Source of the DNA: Johnsonella ignava ATCC 51276
GTDB taxonomy: Bacteria > Bacillota > Clostridia > Lachnospirales > Lachnospiraceae
Assembly: GCF_000235445.1 (NCBI RefSeq)
Contig: NZ_JH378830.1
Coordinates: 4,111 to 68,110, forward strand
Direction: 5' to 3'
DNA length: 64,000 bases
Part shown: one piece after another, positions 1-9,099 of the stretch
Layout of the letters: the number at the start of each line of letters is the position of its first letter
How positions within the stretch are numbered: the first letter of the stretch is position 1
Notes under the pieces: model-generated
Database searches by the model: none
What the model was told of the DNA's origin: nothing
Seen by the model: only the letters and a program-made list of their open reading frames with translations
Made by a program: the position numbers and the translations under genes

Positions 1-2
1 AT

Positions 3-371
3 CGTCATATAACCATTGTTCTTGCCATCCGAACCCTGCAAAAAGCTCTGGACAGTCAGAGATTTGTCAGCACAGATATTATCCTGCATAGTGATCAGGG
101 AAGTCAATATACATCGAAGGCTTTTACTGAATTCTGTGAGAAAAACAGCATCACACAGAGCATGAGCAAGGCAGGCTATCCATATGACAATGCACCAATG
201 GAAAGGTATTTTAATACTCTGAAAAATGAAGAGATATATCTTCACCATTACCATGAGGAACAGGAGTTATATGATGCTGTTGAGGATTTTGCATACATAA
301 AGTATAACCATGTACGTCCCCATGCCTATAACGGATATCGCACTCCCTTTGAGGCACGGTATGCTGTATAA
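3..371 (+). mobile_element. IS3-family transposase, C-terminal part (5' end outside window)
   Basis: The reading frame is open from the window edge to the stop at 369-371, so the N-terminal part lies upstream of the window. It encodes the end of an rve-type DDE integrase core. The second catalytic Asp sits in LHSDQGSQYTS and the Glu in DNAPMERYFNTLKNE, followed by YNHVRPHAYNGYRTPFEA, which is the usual IS3/IS150 C-terminus. The enzyme would cut and join the ends of its own element. The first ATG in the frame (162) lies inside the domain and is not the start. Immediately downstream, at 419, a coupling-protein gene fragment begins in mid-gene, so the element probably inserted into it. Exact terminal repeats were not identified. 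Confidence 0.9.
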
Positions 372-418
372 AAATCAGTCGCAAGTGTTACAAAAATGCT
401 TGACCACTACAATCACAA

Positions 419-586
419 CATAGAGATGAACTTAAAGTAATGGATGGAGGAAAGTGCATCTTGGAAATAAGAGAAGCAAGACCTTTTTATTCTGATAAAT
501 TTGATATTACAAAACATAAGAACTACAAAATGCTTTCTGATTACAATAAGAAAAATGCTGGATTTCAAGACCGAAAAGCATTATAA
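419..586 (+). pseudogene. VirD4/TraG-type coupling protein fragment
   Basis: The frame beginning HRDELKVMDGGKCIL and continuing REARPFYSDKFDITKH and NYKMLSDYNKKNA resembles the C-terminal part of VirD4/TraG-type ATPases of Firmicute integrative conjugative elements, which feed DNA to the type IV secretion channel. Only about 55 codons remain. There is no start codon: the fragment begins right at the 3' flank of the IS3-type element, and it stops at 584-586 short of the normal C-terminus. It is therefore a remnant of a conjugative element. The assignment rests on recalled family motifs and not on a search. Confidence 0.6.
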
Positions 587-697
587 AGATAAGAGAAACT
601 ATTATGTAGATAAAGATAAATGTCAAATAATAGAAAATGTGCATGAGCCAATCATCAGCCGAGCCACACCCCGAACCTGCGGCATTCTAATAAAAAA

Positions 698-802
698 ATG
701 AATGGAAAAACCTTTGTAACAGAGATATATTTTGACCCAAACAGTAAGGATACATTTCAAGATAAGCTGTTAAAGGCAGTACAATCGGAACGGAAAGAAT
801 AA
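698..802 (+). pseudogene. Small conjugative-element protein remnant (TnpW-like)
   Basis: A 34-codon frame starts at the ATG at 698, overlapping the TGA of a longer upstream frame. It reads MNGKTFVTEIYFDPNSKD and then TFQDKLLKAVQSERKE. The pattern 'GKT-(F/Y)-V-x-x-x-(Y/F)-F-x3-(S/A)K-x-T-x-x-DK' resembles the short transposon-encoded TnpW-type proteins found in Clostridial conjugative transposons. The sequence just upstream (501-701, another frame) contains ISRATPRTCGILIKK and looks like unrelated debris. Function unknown; probably part of the same scar as the VirD4 fragment. Confidence 0.4.
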
Positions 803-969
803 TAGAATATTTTGTATTCGTAATTTACGTTCTTTTCCTATCTAATTCTATGAAAAACTTGAAAGTAAGTAGGAAATCTGACGGTAGAAAGAATGTCTTA
901 AAAATAGTATAATATTGGCAAATACTTATAGAGGCAAACTTCAAAGTTGTTAAGGAGATAAACGAAATA

Positions 970-1091
970 ATGAAAACATATCAGGATATAAAAAAAATAT
1001 TTACGGATGGGTTGAGGAAGGCTGGGAATGGAGGAAAGCAACTTCACATGATATTAAAACATATATTGCAGCAAAATCAGCTAAATTATAG
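970..1091 (+). pseudogene. Small hypothetical gene split by an A8 run
   Basis: An AAGGAG Shine-Dalgarno at 952-957 precedes the ATG at 970, with a TATAAT-like -10 at 908-913. The frame begins MKTYQDIKK and then meets an A8 run (990-997). In the next frame the sequence continues NIYGWVEEGWEWRKATSHD and ends AAKSAKL at a TAG at 1089-1091. One extra A would join the two parts into a protein of about 40 residues. I do not recognise the family. Composition and spacing argue that the joined frame is the real one, although loss by decay is equally possible in this debris-rich stretch. Confidence 0.4.
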
Positions 1092-1122
1092 GAATATATA
1101 ATTGGAATTTGAGGAGGTGGCA

Positions 1123-1551
1123 ATGAATAAGATTACCTGTATCTGTTTAGGTGTTAGCGATATGGAAAGGTCAATAAAGTTTTACAGAGATGGTTTAGGA
1201 TATAAGACTGATTGCAAAGAAAATAATCCGCCAGTATGTTTTTTCGATACTTTAGGAACAAAGTTTGAACTATTTCCTTTAGAACAATTAGCAAAAGATA
1301 TTGATGAAAATAACCCACCAAAGGGAAATGGGTTTTCTGGAATTACATTAGCATACAATGTTGAACATAAAGAAGATGTTGATAGTGTAATTGAATTAGT
1401 ACGAAATGTTGGTGGAAGAATCGTAAAAGAACCACAAGATACCTTTTGGGGTGGATATCATGCATATTTTTCGGACTTAGATGGATATTACTGGGAAGTT
1501 GCCTGGGGTTCAAATTTTAAGTTTGACGAAAATGGACTATTAAAATTTTAA
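1123..1551 (+). CDS. VOC-family (glyoxalase/bleomycin-resistance-like) protein
   Basis: The 142-residue product fits one vicinal-oxygen-chelate domain pair. It begins with a beta-strand 'ITCICLGVSDMERSIKFYRDGLGY' region typical of glyoxalase/dioxygenase superfamily members and ends with 'DLDGYYWEVAWG', where the final Glu is the usual metal ligand position. Such proteins bind a metal and act on small electrophiles or sequester drugs; the substrate here is unknown. The start at 1123 is chosen because GGAGG lies 8 bases upstream; the in-frame TTG at 1102 has no ribosome binding site. It stands alone between degenerate genes, so it may have arrived with the mobile DNA. Confidence 0.85.
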   Translation: MNKITCICLGVSDMERSIKFYRDGLGYKTDCKENNPPVCFFDTLGTKFELFPLEQLAKDIDENNPPKGNGFSGITLAYNVEHKEDVDSVIELVRNVGGRIVKEPQDTFWGGYHAYFSDLDGYYWEVAWGSNFKFDENGLLKF

Positions 1552-1572
1552 TAATTAAGGTAGATATAAAAA

Positions 1573-1686
1573 ATGGCTTCCGGCAAAGAATACTTAAACT
1601 TTATTTTAGAACAAGCAGTTGTAAAACTAGGGATAGCAAGCAAAATATTTAATGAAAATATAATAAAATTACAGACAAGTATTTGA
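1573..1686 (+). pseudogene. TfoX N-terminal-like fragment
   Basis: A 37-codon frame opens with MASGKEYLNFILEQ, which resembles the first residues of TfoX/Sxy N-terminal domain proteins (usually MAS-x-KEYLDFVLEQL). After residue 14 the sequence loses any resemblance and ends at a TGA at 1684-1686. It looks like a truncated or recombined gene start. The rest of 1687-1842 holds no supported gene. Confidence 0.35.
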
Positions 1687-1842
1687 TAAACTTATGATGT
1701 TTGGCTATACTATAATCATAAAAGAAGAACATGTTAATTGATGAATTTGATAGTTGCATTTATTATTGACATGGTTATAAAAAATTGAAAGCAAGTAAAT
1801 ACTATTTTGCTTTAGTACAATATATGGAAGGCAGGGAAGCTT

Positions 1843-3066
1843 ATGAAAAAACTTTGGCTTTATATTTTTATACCAATAGCTTTATTGGTTGCCTGCACCG
1901 GGCAACAGGTATTAAACTCTGTGGAAACTTTTAAAAATACAGATACCGATAAACAGACAAATGTTGTTTATGACAGTATTACAGAAAATCAGTTTATTGA
2001 TATAGAAATGGATGAAATAAGGGATTTAATAAATTCGATGGAGGCGGAAACTCCTGAAATCAAATATACTGATATGGATCAATCTCTTTTAGAGTTTTAT
2101 ACAAGGCCTATAAAAAATGACTATAAGTTTTTAGGACGTTTCGCTAATAACGGATATGCCTACATTCTCGGGATATCTAAAACTGAAAGTGCTGTTTTGA
2201 GAGATTTAGATTGCAGGGTTGAGGAAATTGGATATGTTCAGTTAGGAAAATGGATTGATAGTCGGATGGATAATGAGGAGAATTTTGATAAAATATATGA
2301 TTTTCCTGGGATTCTGTCTTTTTATCAAAGTAAAGACGGGAAGTTTTTATACTTGGGTATTAGACAATATTCAGATTTAGATGATATAAAATATTCAGGT
2401 ATGAATATAGGTAAGGTATTTAATGAAATAGTAAATGACAACAGGTTGGAATATATTAGTCAATTACACGAAAAACAATTAAGAGCTCTTAAGCCGTTTA
2501 AGACGCCATATATATCGATGTATAAGTGGGAACACGGAGAAGATTTTTATGCATACAAACCAATCTCATATGATGAACTGACTAAAATTACAGATGACAA
2601 GAGCAAAGTTGAACCGTCAAAAATAAATAGTGAATGTGTAGGCTTATATGATTATGATGGTGAACCTATGCCTTTTATGGACTCTATTAATCAATCTCTT
2701 TATGAAAAAATTGAAGATTTTTATGAGGTTCGTTCTTTAGATGAAATTGCAGATATTTGTTTCATAAAATATATTAGAAAAAATCCGCAAGGACAACAAA
2801 GTAAAATTATAAATATAAAGGATTTAGATACTGTTGATAAAATAATAAAGATTTTAAAAAGTTCTGATGTATCTTATATGGGCGGAACATCTTATGAAGA
2901 TTTATTAATTCTTATAAAGGAAGATGGAAGTGAAATAGAATTACAGATTTCACCGTATTATTTTGGAACAATGACTGGAGAAGGATTTATTTTGGGGAAC
3001 TCTGTTTGTTATAGCCCCGGAACAGAAGAATGGATTAACTTAATGGAAAAATATTTCAGTGAATGA
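1843..3066 (+). CDS. Predicted lipoprotein of unknown function
   Basis: The 407-residue product has a lipoprotein signal: Lys-Lys at residues 2-3, a hydrophobic stretch, and a lipobox LVAC with Cys18 as the likely lipidated residue. It should be exported and anchored on the outer face of the membrane. The mature part is acidic and rich in Tyr, Asp and Ile, with no repeat, no further membrane segment and no motif I recognise. The C-terminal 90 residues (from IINIKDLDTVDKI) look like a compact alpha/beta domain. GGCAGGGAAG just upstream is a weak ribosome binding site. It stands alone upstream of rnr and is more AT-rich and variable-looking than the core genes after it. Confidence 0.75.
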   Translation: MKKLWLYIFIPIALLVACTGQQVLNSVETFKNTDTDKQTNVVYDSITENQFIDIEMDEIRDLINSMEAETPEIKYTDMDQSLLEFYTRPIKNDYKFLGRFANNGYAYILGISKTESAVLRDLDCRVEEIGYVQLGKWIDSRMDNEENFDKIYDFPGILSFYQSKDGKFLYLGIRQYSDLDDIKYSGMNIGKVFNEIVNDNRLEYISQLHEKQLRALKPFKTPYISMYKWEHGEDFYAYKPISYDELTKITDDKSKVEPSKINSECVGLYDYDGEPMPFMDSINQSLYEKIEDFYEVRSLDEIADICFIKYIRKNPQGQQSKIINIKDLDTVDKIIKILKSSDVSYMGGTSYEDLLILIKEDGSEIELQISPYYFGTMTGEGFILGNSVCYSPGTEEWINLMEKYFSE

Positions 3067-3219
3067 TACTTAATGAAATTTACAAAATATAAGAACTTAT
3101 AAAAAGATGATTTGGGAAGTAATTATATTTTTAGTTAAAAAGCAAATAAATATAAAAACATATAAAAAAATAAATTGTTAAGGAAAATATAAAAAGACTT
3201 AAATCAAATATAAATTGAG

Positions 3220-5475
3220 ATGGATATTTACGAATTAGACAGAAGAAAAAAAGTAATACTTGATTTTATGAATGATCCGGTATACCGTCCTATGAAGTTA
3301 AAGGAAATTGCCGCATGTTTAAACATTGAAAAGCCTAAAAAGGCACAGCTTTTTGAAGTGCTTGATGAACTTGTAGCTTTAAAAAAGATTAAGCTTATGC
3401 CGAATGGAAGATATAAGCTTGCAGGAAAGACGGACACATGTGTAAATGAAAAAGAAAAAGTATATAATTCAGCAAATTATAAAGCGGGTGAAGAATACAG
3501 CGGTATATATACAGTAAGCCGGAATGGATTTGCTTTCGTTTCAGTTGATCAAAAACAGGATGTATTTATATCAGGCAAGAATCAGAATACTGCTTTAAAT
3601 GGAGATAAAGTAATTGTTAGAATTATAGATTCAGGCAGAAAAAAAGGTTCGGAACAAAAAGCTGAAGGCAGTGTAATAAAGGTAACGGAACATGTTAATA
3701 AGCATATTCTGGGGCTATATAAAAAAAATAAAAAATTTGGGTTTGTAGTACCTGATGATAAGCGTATATTAAAAGATATATATGTACCCGCTGAAAAGTC
3801 AAAGGATGCCTTGGATAATACAAAAGTTCTGGTCAGGATAGATGATTATGGAAGTGGTTTAAGGCAGAATCCTGAGGGGACTGTCGAAGAAATACTGGGA
3901 GATTTAAAAGAACCGGGTGTTGATATACTTTCAATAATCAAAGTTTTCGGTTTTCCTGAGGACTTTGAAAAAAGGGTAAAAGCTGCCGCAAATAGAGTAG
4001 CTCTAAGGGATATAAGCAAAGAAATTGATAAAAGGATCGATTTAAGAGATGTCTATACAGTTACAATAGATAAAGAAGATGCAAAAGATCTTGATGATGC
4101 TGTCAGTTTGGAGTTTGATGACGGTATATGGAAACTCGGTGTACATATAGCCGATGTATCCCATTATGTAAAAGAAGGGGGACTGCTTGATAAGGAAGCA
4201 TGTGAGAGAGGCACAAGCGTATACTTTCCGGACCGTGTTATTCCTATGTTTCCTGCACAGCTTTCAAATGGGTGCTGTTCATTAAATGCGAATGAGGATA
4301 AACTGACACTTTCATGCATTATGGATATAGACAGCAGTGGAAAGGTTATATCTCACAAGATATGCGAAACTGTTATAAGAGTTAAAAAAAGATTGAGCTA
4401 TAACTATGTGTTTGAGCTGCTTGAAAATCAGGATAAGGATATGATTAATTCAAATACACAGGATTTGGATGTGTGTACAGAAATTATAGAAGATACGGAA
4501 TTTAGAAAGCTGATTTATAATATGCATGACCTTGCACTGCTTCTTAGAAAGAAGAGGTTTGAAAGAGGTTCAATTGATTTTGATCTGCCTGAAAGCAGTA
4601 TTATATTAAATACTGACGGGAGTGTAAAAAAGATACAGGCTTATAACAGAACTGTTGCCAATATAATTATAGAGGAATTTATGCTGGCAGCCAATGAGAC
4701 GGTTGCACAGGAATATTTCTGGCTGGAGCTGCCTTTTATATACAGAGTACATGATACTCCCGATATGGAAAAAATGCGGGAATTATCGGCATTTATAAAT
4801 AATTTCGGATTTTCAGTGATTACTTCAAAAAATGAAATGCATCCTAAGGAGATACAAAAACTTTTGAACAAGATTTACGGTACAGAGGCTGAGGCGGTTA
4901 TAAGCAGGATGGTGCTTAGTAGTATGAAACAGGCAAGGTACCAGGTTCTTCCGGGTAAACATTTCGGACTTGCGGCACAATATTATACCCACTTTACTTC
5001 ACCCATAAGAAGGTATCCTGATTTGCAGATACATCGCATTATAAAGGAAAATATAAAAAAGGGCATAAGTGATAAAAGACGTACTCATTATATGAATATA
5101 CTTGATTATGTGGCTTCACATTCTTCAGCTATGGAACGCCGTGCCAATGATGCGGAAAGAGATGCCGTAAAATATAAAATGTGTGAATATATGCAGACTA
5201 GGATAGGATGTGTATTTGACGGTATAATAAGCGGTATGACAAAGCACGGCATGTATGTTGCACTTGAAAATACTATTGAAGGTTTTATAAGCATGGCTGA
5301 TATTGGTGATGATTATTATTTTTTTGACAGTATAAATTATGAAACAGTAGGTCAAAGGAGCAATAAAATATTTAGACTGGGTGATAGTATAAAAATAGTA
5401 GTGGCAGGTGCGGATAAAATGACACGTGTAATTGATTTTATACCTTATGGAAAAAAGAAAAAAAGAAGAAAATAA
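3220..5475 (+). CDS. rnr: Ribonuclease R
   Basis: This 751-residue 3'-5' exoribonuclease degrades structured RNA and works with tmRNA/SmpB in removing faulty mRNAs. The domain order is that of RNase R: a winged helix (about 1-70), two cold-shock domains (about 95-225), the RNB catalytic domain (about 270-600) with the metal-binding motif DAKDLDDA at 287-294, an S1 domain (about 650-735) and a Lys/Arg tail (KKKKRRK). The ATG start is forced by an in-frame TAA nine bases upstream, yet no good Shine-Dalgarno is visible (only GAG next to the ATG), so translation may be weak or regulated. smpB follows 14 bases after the stop; secG, a common upstream neighbour, is absent. Confidence 0.95.
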   Translation: MDIYELDRRKKVILDFMNDPVYRPMKLKEIAACLNIEKPKKAQLFEVLDELVALKKIKLMPNGRYKLAGKTDTCVNEKEKVYNSANYKAGEEYSGIYTVSRNGFAFVSVDQKQDVFISGKNQNTALNGDKVIVRIIDSGRKKGSEQKAEGSVIKVTEHVNKHILGLYKKNKKFGFVVPDDKRILKDIYVPAEKSKDALDNTKVLVRIDDYGSGLRQNPEGTVEEILGDLKEPGVDILSIIKVFGFPEDFEKRVKAAANRVALRDISKEIDKRIDLRDVYTVTIDKEDAKDLDDAVSLEFDDGIWKLGVHIADVSHYVKEGGLLDKEACERGTSVYFPDRVIPMFPAQLSNGCCSLNANEDKLTLSCIMDIDSSGKVISHKICETVIRVKKRLSYNYVFELLENQDKDMINSNTQDLDVCTEIIEDTEFRKLIYNMHDLALLLRKKRFERGSIDFDLPESSIILNTDGSVKKIQAYNRTVANIIIEEFMLAANETVAQEYFWLELPFIYRVHDTPDMEKMRELSAFINNFGFSVITSKNEMHPKEIQKLLNKIYGTEAEAVISRMVLSSMKQARYQVLPGKHFGLAAQYYTHFTSPIRRYPDLQIHRIIKENIKKGISDKRRTHYMNILDYVASHSSAMERRANDAERDAVKYKMCEYMQTRIGCVFDGIISGMTKHGMYVALENTIEGFISMADIGDDYYFFDSINYETVGQRSNKIFRLGDSIKIVVAGADKMTRVIDFIPYGKKKKRRK

Positions 5476-5489
5476 ATTGAGGTCAGCAA

Positions 5490-5954
5490 ATGGAAGGCAT
5501 AAAACTTATTGCCAATAATAAAAAGGCATATTTTGATTATTTTATCCTTGAAAATTATGAAGCCGGTATAGAGCTTTTCGGCACAGAAGTTAAGTCAATC
5601 CGCATAGGACATTGCTCAATAAAGGAATCATGGATACGTATTGAAAAAAATGAAATTTATATTATGGGGATGCATGTAAATCCTTATGAAAAGGGCAATA
5701 TATTCAATAAAGATCCATTGCGTGTAAAGAAACTTCTTATGCATAAGAACGAAATAATTAAAATCGGTTCAAAGGTCCAGGAAAAAGGGCTTACTCTCGT
5801 GCCACTTAAAGTATATCTTAAAGGAAGCCTTGTAAAGGTTGAAATAGGTCTTGCAAAAGGTAAGAAAAATTACGATAAGAGGGAAAGTCTTGCTAAGAAG
5901 GATCATAAAAGAGAAGTTGACAGGGCTTTAAAACATGGTTTAAGAAAAGAATAG
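5490..5954 (+). CDS. smpB: SsrA-binding protein SmpB
   Basis: The 154-residue protein binds the tRNA-like domain of tmRNA and brings it to stalled ribosomes. Typical features are 'ANNKKAYFDYFILENYEAG', 'LFGTEVKSIR' and the basic C-terminal tail 'KKNYDKRESLAKKDHKRE' that enters the empty mRNA channel. It is complete and of normal length. TTGAGGTC 8-13 bases upstream of the ATG is the ribosome binding site, and it lies directly behind rnr, so both are probably one transcript. The tmRNA gene itself lies convergently only 62 bases downstream, with a shared perfect inverted repeat between them. Confidence 0.97.
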   Translation: MEGIKLIANNKKAYFDYFILENYEAGIELFGTEVKSIRIGHCSIKESWIRIEKNEIYIMGMHVNPYEKGNIFNKDPLRVKKLLMHKNEIIKIGSKVQEKGLTLVPLKVYLKGSLVKVEIGLAKGKKNYDKRESLAKKDHKREVDRALKHGLRKE

Positions 5955-5965
5955 AGTATATTTAA

Positions 5966-6009
5966 ATACAAATCCGAAATAATTTAAATGTAGTATTTCG
6001 GATTTGTAT
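5966..6009. terminator. Perfect 16-bp inverted repeat between smpB and ssrA
   Basis: The arms ATACAAATCCGAAATA (5966-5981) and its exact complement (5994-6009) enclose a 12-base loop. The repeat sits between convergent smpB (+) and ssrA (-), 7 bases from the tmRNA 3' end, and can act as a bidirectional terminator. There is no long T-tract on either side, so its strength as an intrinsic terminator is uncertain. Confidence 0.65.
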
Positions 6010-6015
6010 AGGTAG

Positions 6016-6353
6016 TGGAGATGACGGGAGTTGAACCCGTGTCCAAAAAACAATTCCTCGTTCTTCTACTGTCATAGTAAATTATTTAAATATTCCTGCT
6101 GCCGCAGGGGAATTTACACACCTGCAGTTTTAGTAGCTTCATAATACTTATATATGCTCAAAGCTTTGCATATACAGTTTCCTACATATTCGACACAGCA
6201 TATCCCGAGGTATAGGTGCCAAGGGGGCTGTGGCTGCCCTTAGGCAGCGAGTGCTAATTCTTCGTCAGCGTTTAATTTAAATTTGCCATTTAACGCATCG
6301 CATACGGACAGCTTCACCGACTGCATGTTCCCTGTCGAAACCGGTACATCCCC
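6016..6353 (-). ncRNA. ssrA: Transfer-messenger RNA (tmRNA)
   Basis: Read on the minus strand the gene starts GGGGATGTACCGGTTTCGAC and ends with the T-arm sequence GGGTTCAACTCCCGTCATCTCC plus a discriminator A. The acceptor arms GGGGATG and CATCTCC pair over 7 bp with one G-U. CCA is not encoded (CTA follows), so it must be added after transcription. The tag reading frame ends NADEELALAA followed by TAA, the usual hydrophobic degradation tag; an upstream GCG codon would give an 18-residue tag, but the resume codon was not proven. The partner gene smpB lies convergently next door. A TATATAA sequence about 10 bases upstream of the 5' end is the likely -10 box. Confidence 0.95.
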
Positions 6354-6604
6354 TGATATCAGTCTTATATAATTTTGTTTATATAAATGATAAACGCTGT
6401 AATATTTATCCTCATATCTGAGGAAAGAATTGTAACATAAAATATAGCTAAAAGCAAGGCTTTAAGCACTTCTTGAAAATTGTAATTTTTTTAAAGTAAT
6501 ATTTAGGTTTTGGGTAACAACATTCCGATATTTTTAATATAGCTATTTAGTTTATTTATATTTGTCTGCTATATAGTTTTGTGTTTTTTATCGGAAGTAT
6601 CTGT

Positions 6605-6913
6605 TTAAGGCATGTTATCAGGTATATCATTAGGTATGTTATCGGGTATATCATTAGATATATCATCAGGTGTATCATCAGATATATCACCGGATATATT
6701 ATCCGGTATATCATGAAAAGAAGCTGTATTATTTAAATTTTTTATCTGCCTTGTTATTATAATAAATGCATATGCCGAACCCGGTATTGCTATACTACAA
6801 AAAAGTAATGCAAATAATGTATTTGATGAGGCTCCTGCAATTCCTGCAGCTACTGTTGCAATTGTTAATATAAAAAATACAATGATTGCAGCTGCTGCCA
6901 ATATTCTTTTCAT
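6605..6913 (-). CDS. Small membrane protein with a C-terminal four-residue repeat
   Basis: From the ATG at 6911-6913 (AAAGG 9 bases upstream) the protein has about 102 residues. Two hydrophobic segments (about residues 4-24 and 32-54) are followed by a hydrophilic tail built from imperfect four-residue units of the type D-I-P-D / N-I-P-N / D-I-S-D. At the DNA level this is a 12-base tandem repeat covering about 6610-6715. A longer frame reaching 6991 lacks a ribosome binding site. Family unknown. The repeat could expand and contract, and it gives the tail a strong negative charge. Confidence 0.55.
   Translation of the reverse strand: MKRILAAAAIIVFFILTIATVAAGIAGASSNTLFALLFCSIAIPGSAYAFIIITRQIKNLNNTASFHDIPDNISGDISDDTPDDISNDIPDNIPNDIPDNMP
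6610..6715 (-). repeat. Tandem 12-base repeats inside a gene
   Basis: Imperfect 12-base units of the type GGTATATCATTA / GATATATCATCA run about nine times and encode the D/N-I-P/S-D/N tail of the small membrane protein. Confidence 0.7.
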
Positions 6914-7028
6914 ACATTGAAACCTTTCATATATTGATATTTTAAATTTATTCTTGAGGGCAACGGACAAATACGCCAGGCTTGCCTGCACATATTGCGA
7001 CTTTTGACAGTTTTAAAGCATCTTTATA

Positions 7029-8963
7029 TCATGTTATCTGTTGTGCAAGATTTTCCCATTCTTCATAAAGTTTCTCAAGTTCTTCCTCAGCCTTTTCTTT
7101 TTGAGTTTGAAGTTCCATAAGTTTCCCGACATCGCTTTGAATATGGGGCATTGAAAAATTGAGCTCTATCTGTTTAATTTCATTTTCATACTTTTCTATA
7201 TCATTTTCACATTTTTTAAGAGCAGCCTTTTGTTTTTTTGCTTTTGCAGCTTCTTCTTTTGAGTTAAGCCAGTCCTGTTTTGAGCTTTTTTCCTCCGGGT
7301 TAAGTGATGCTGATAAAGGGGTCTGAGCTGATGGATATGCAAACGCCGCATTTCTTACATCATCACGTTTCTCAATATAATAATCATAATTTCCTATATA
7401 ATTATAAATCCTGCCATCTTTAAGTTCAAGGATCCTATCGGCAGTTCTGTTTATAAAGTAACGGTCATGCGATACATATAAAACGGTACCTTTAAACTCT
7501 CTTATTGCCTCTTCAAGAATTTCCTTACTTGAACTGTCGAGATGGTTTGTAGGCTCATCAAGCAGTATAAAATTAGCTTTTCCAAGCATAAGTTTTGCAA
7601 GTGCAACTCTCCCTCTTTCCCCTCCACTTAAATCTGATATTTTTTTAAAGACTTCATCACCTGTAAACATAAATGCTGCAAGTACATTTCTGATATAGGT
7701 ATTATCAAGATCTGGATAAGTATCCTGAAGCTCATCAAATAAAGTTTTTTCCTTATTCAGTATCTGATGTTCCTGATCATAATAGGCGGTTTCAACTCCT
7801 GCTCCAAGTTCTATAAAACCGTTATCAGGAGAGATAAGGTTATTTATAATTTTTAATATAGTCGTTTTGCCGCTTCCATTATCTCCTATTATTGCAACAT
7901 GCTCACCTCGTTTTATTTCAAAATTTATATCTGAAAAAAGCTCTTTTTTATCAAAGACCTTTTTAAGATGCATGGCTTTCAGTACATCATTTCCGCTCTC
8001 GTGCCTAAACAAAAGAGAAAGTTTCATATTAGTATTTTCCTGCAAAGGCTTATCAAGTCTTTCTATTTTATCAAGCATCTTTTTACGGCTTTCCGCACGT
8101 TTTATTGATTTTTCACGGTTAAATGATTTGAGCTTATCAATAACGGCTTCCTGCCTTTTTATCTCATTTTGCTGATTTAAGTATGCCTTAAGCTCAGATT
8201 CTTTAAGCATTGCTTTTTTTTGAGTAAAATCAGTGTAATTTCCTGAGTATACAAAAGCTTCGGTATTATCTATATCTATAACTTTATTAACTATTTTATT
8301 TAAAAAATATCTGTCATGTGAAACTATAATAACGGTACCTTTATAATTAAGTAAATAATTTTCAAGCCATTCTATATTTGAAAGATCGAGATGGTTTGTA
8401 GGCTCGTCAAGTATTATGATATCAGGCTTTGACAATAACAGTTTCCCTAAAAAAACTCTGGTTTTCTGTCCTCCGGAAAGAGTATTTATCTCTTTTGAAA
8501 AGTCATCTTCAGAAAAACCGAGACCTTTTAGTATGCCGGTTACCCTGCTCTGTGCCGAGTAGCCGTCTGCAAGCTCATATTCATGTATAAGTCTGTTATA
8601 TGAATTATAAAGAGTTTTAAGCTCAGTACCTGTAAGTTTGTCCATATCATCATGCATTTTTTTAATATTTTTTTCCATATCGATAATCGGCTTTATCACT
8701 GTCAGAAGTTCTTCTTTAATGCTTAGTTTTGAATCAGGGTTGTTGATCTGGTGAAGAAAGCCTATACTCGCATTTTTAGATATATTTACAGTACCGGAAT
8801 CAGGTGTAAGCTCTCCGGCAAGCATACGCAGGAGAGTCGTTTTACCGGCACCGTTAGGTCCTATAATTGCTATTTTTTCATTTTCGTTTATTATAAATGA
8901 AGCATTATTTATAATTTCTTCATCTCCAAATGATTTACATAAGTTTGAGACATTTAAAATCAA
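7029..8963 (-). CDS. ABC-F family ATPase (ribosome-associated)
   Basis: This 644-residue protein has two ABC ATPase domains in one chain and no membrane part, the ABC-F layout; such proteins act on the ribosome E site as translation factors or antibiotic-protection proteins. Domain 1 has Walker A GPNGAGKT (35-42), signature LSGGQ (162-166) and Walker B ILDEPTNHLD. Domain 2 has GDNGSGKT (about 350), LSGGERGR and LLDEPTNHLD. The charged linker between them and a Lys/Glu-rich C-terminal coiled coil (about 570-640) are typical. Which subfamily (Uup-, YdiF- or resistance-type) cannot be decided by eye. The start is TTG at 8961-8963, with AGGAG 10 bases upstream. It is transcribed alone from a strong-looking promoter. 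Confidence 0.95.
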   Translation of the reverse strand: MILNVSNLCKSFGDEEIINNASFIINENEKIAIIGPNGAGKTTLLRMLAGELTPDSGTVNISKNASIGFLHQINNPDSKLSIKEELLTVIKPIIDMEKNIKKMHDDMDKLTGTELKTLYNSYNRLIHEYELADGYSAQSRVTGILKGLGFSEDDFSKEINTLSGGQKTRVFLGKLLLSKPDIIILDEPTNHLDLSNIEWLENYLLNYKGTVIIVSHDRYFLNKIVNKVIDIDNTEAFVYSGNYTDFTQKKAMLKESELKAYLNQQNEIKRQEAVIDKLKSFNREKSIKRAESRKKMLDKIERLDKPLQENTNMKLSLLFRHESGNDVLKAMHLKKVFDKKELFSDINFEIKRGEHVAIIGDNGSGKTTILKIINNLISPDNGFIELGAGVETAYYDQEHQILNKEKTLFDELQDTYPDLDNTYIRNVLAAFMFTGDEVFKKISDLSGGERGRVALAKLMLGKANFILLDEPTNHLDSSSKEILEEAIREFKGTVLYVSHDRYFINRTADRILELKDGRIYNYIGNYDYYIEKRDDVRNAAFAYPSAQTPLSASLNPEEKSSKQDWLNSKEEAAKAKKQKAALKKCENDIEKYENEIKQIELNFSMPHIQSDVGKLMELQTQKEKAEEELEKLYEEWENLAQQIT

Positions 8964-9064
8964 AATCCTATTCTCCTTTTATAATACAAATTTAACTGTA
9001 TGTCATTGTGTAGAGGACTGTTTGCTTTGATGCAATGCGGTTTTTGCGTACATCAGGCAGCTAT

Positions 9065-9094
9065 ATTATGTTATATAATATAGAGTTTTGTCAA
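9065..9094 (-). promoter_or_regulatory. Promoter of the ABC-F gene
   Basis: On the minus strand TTGACA (9094-9089) and CATAAT (9070-9065) are 18 bases apart. The implied leader of about 95 bases before the TTG start could hold regulatory structure, as is common for ABC-F genes, but none is obvious. Confidence 0.6.
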
Positions 9095-9099
9095 CATTA

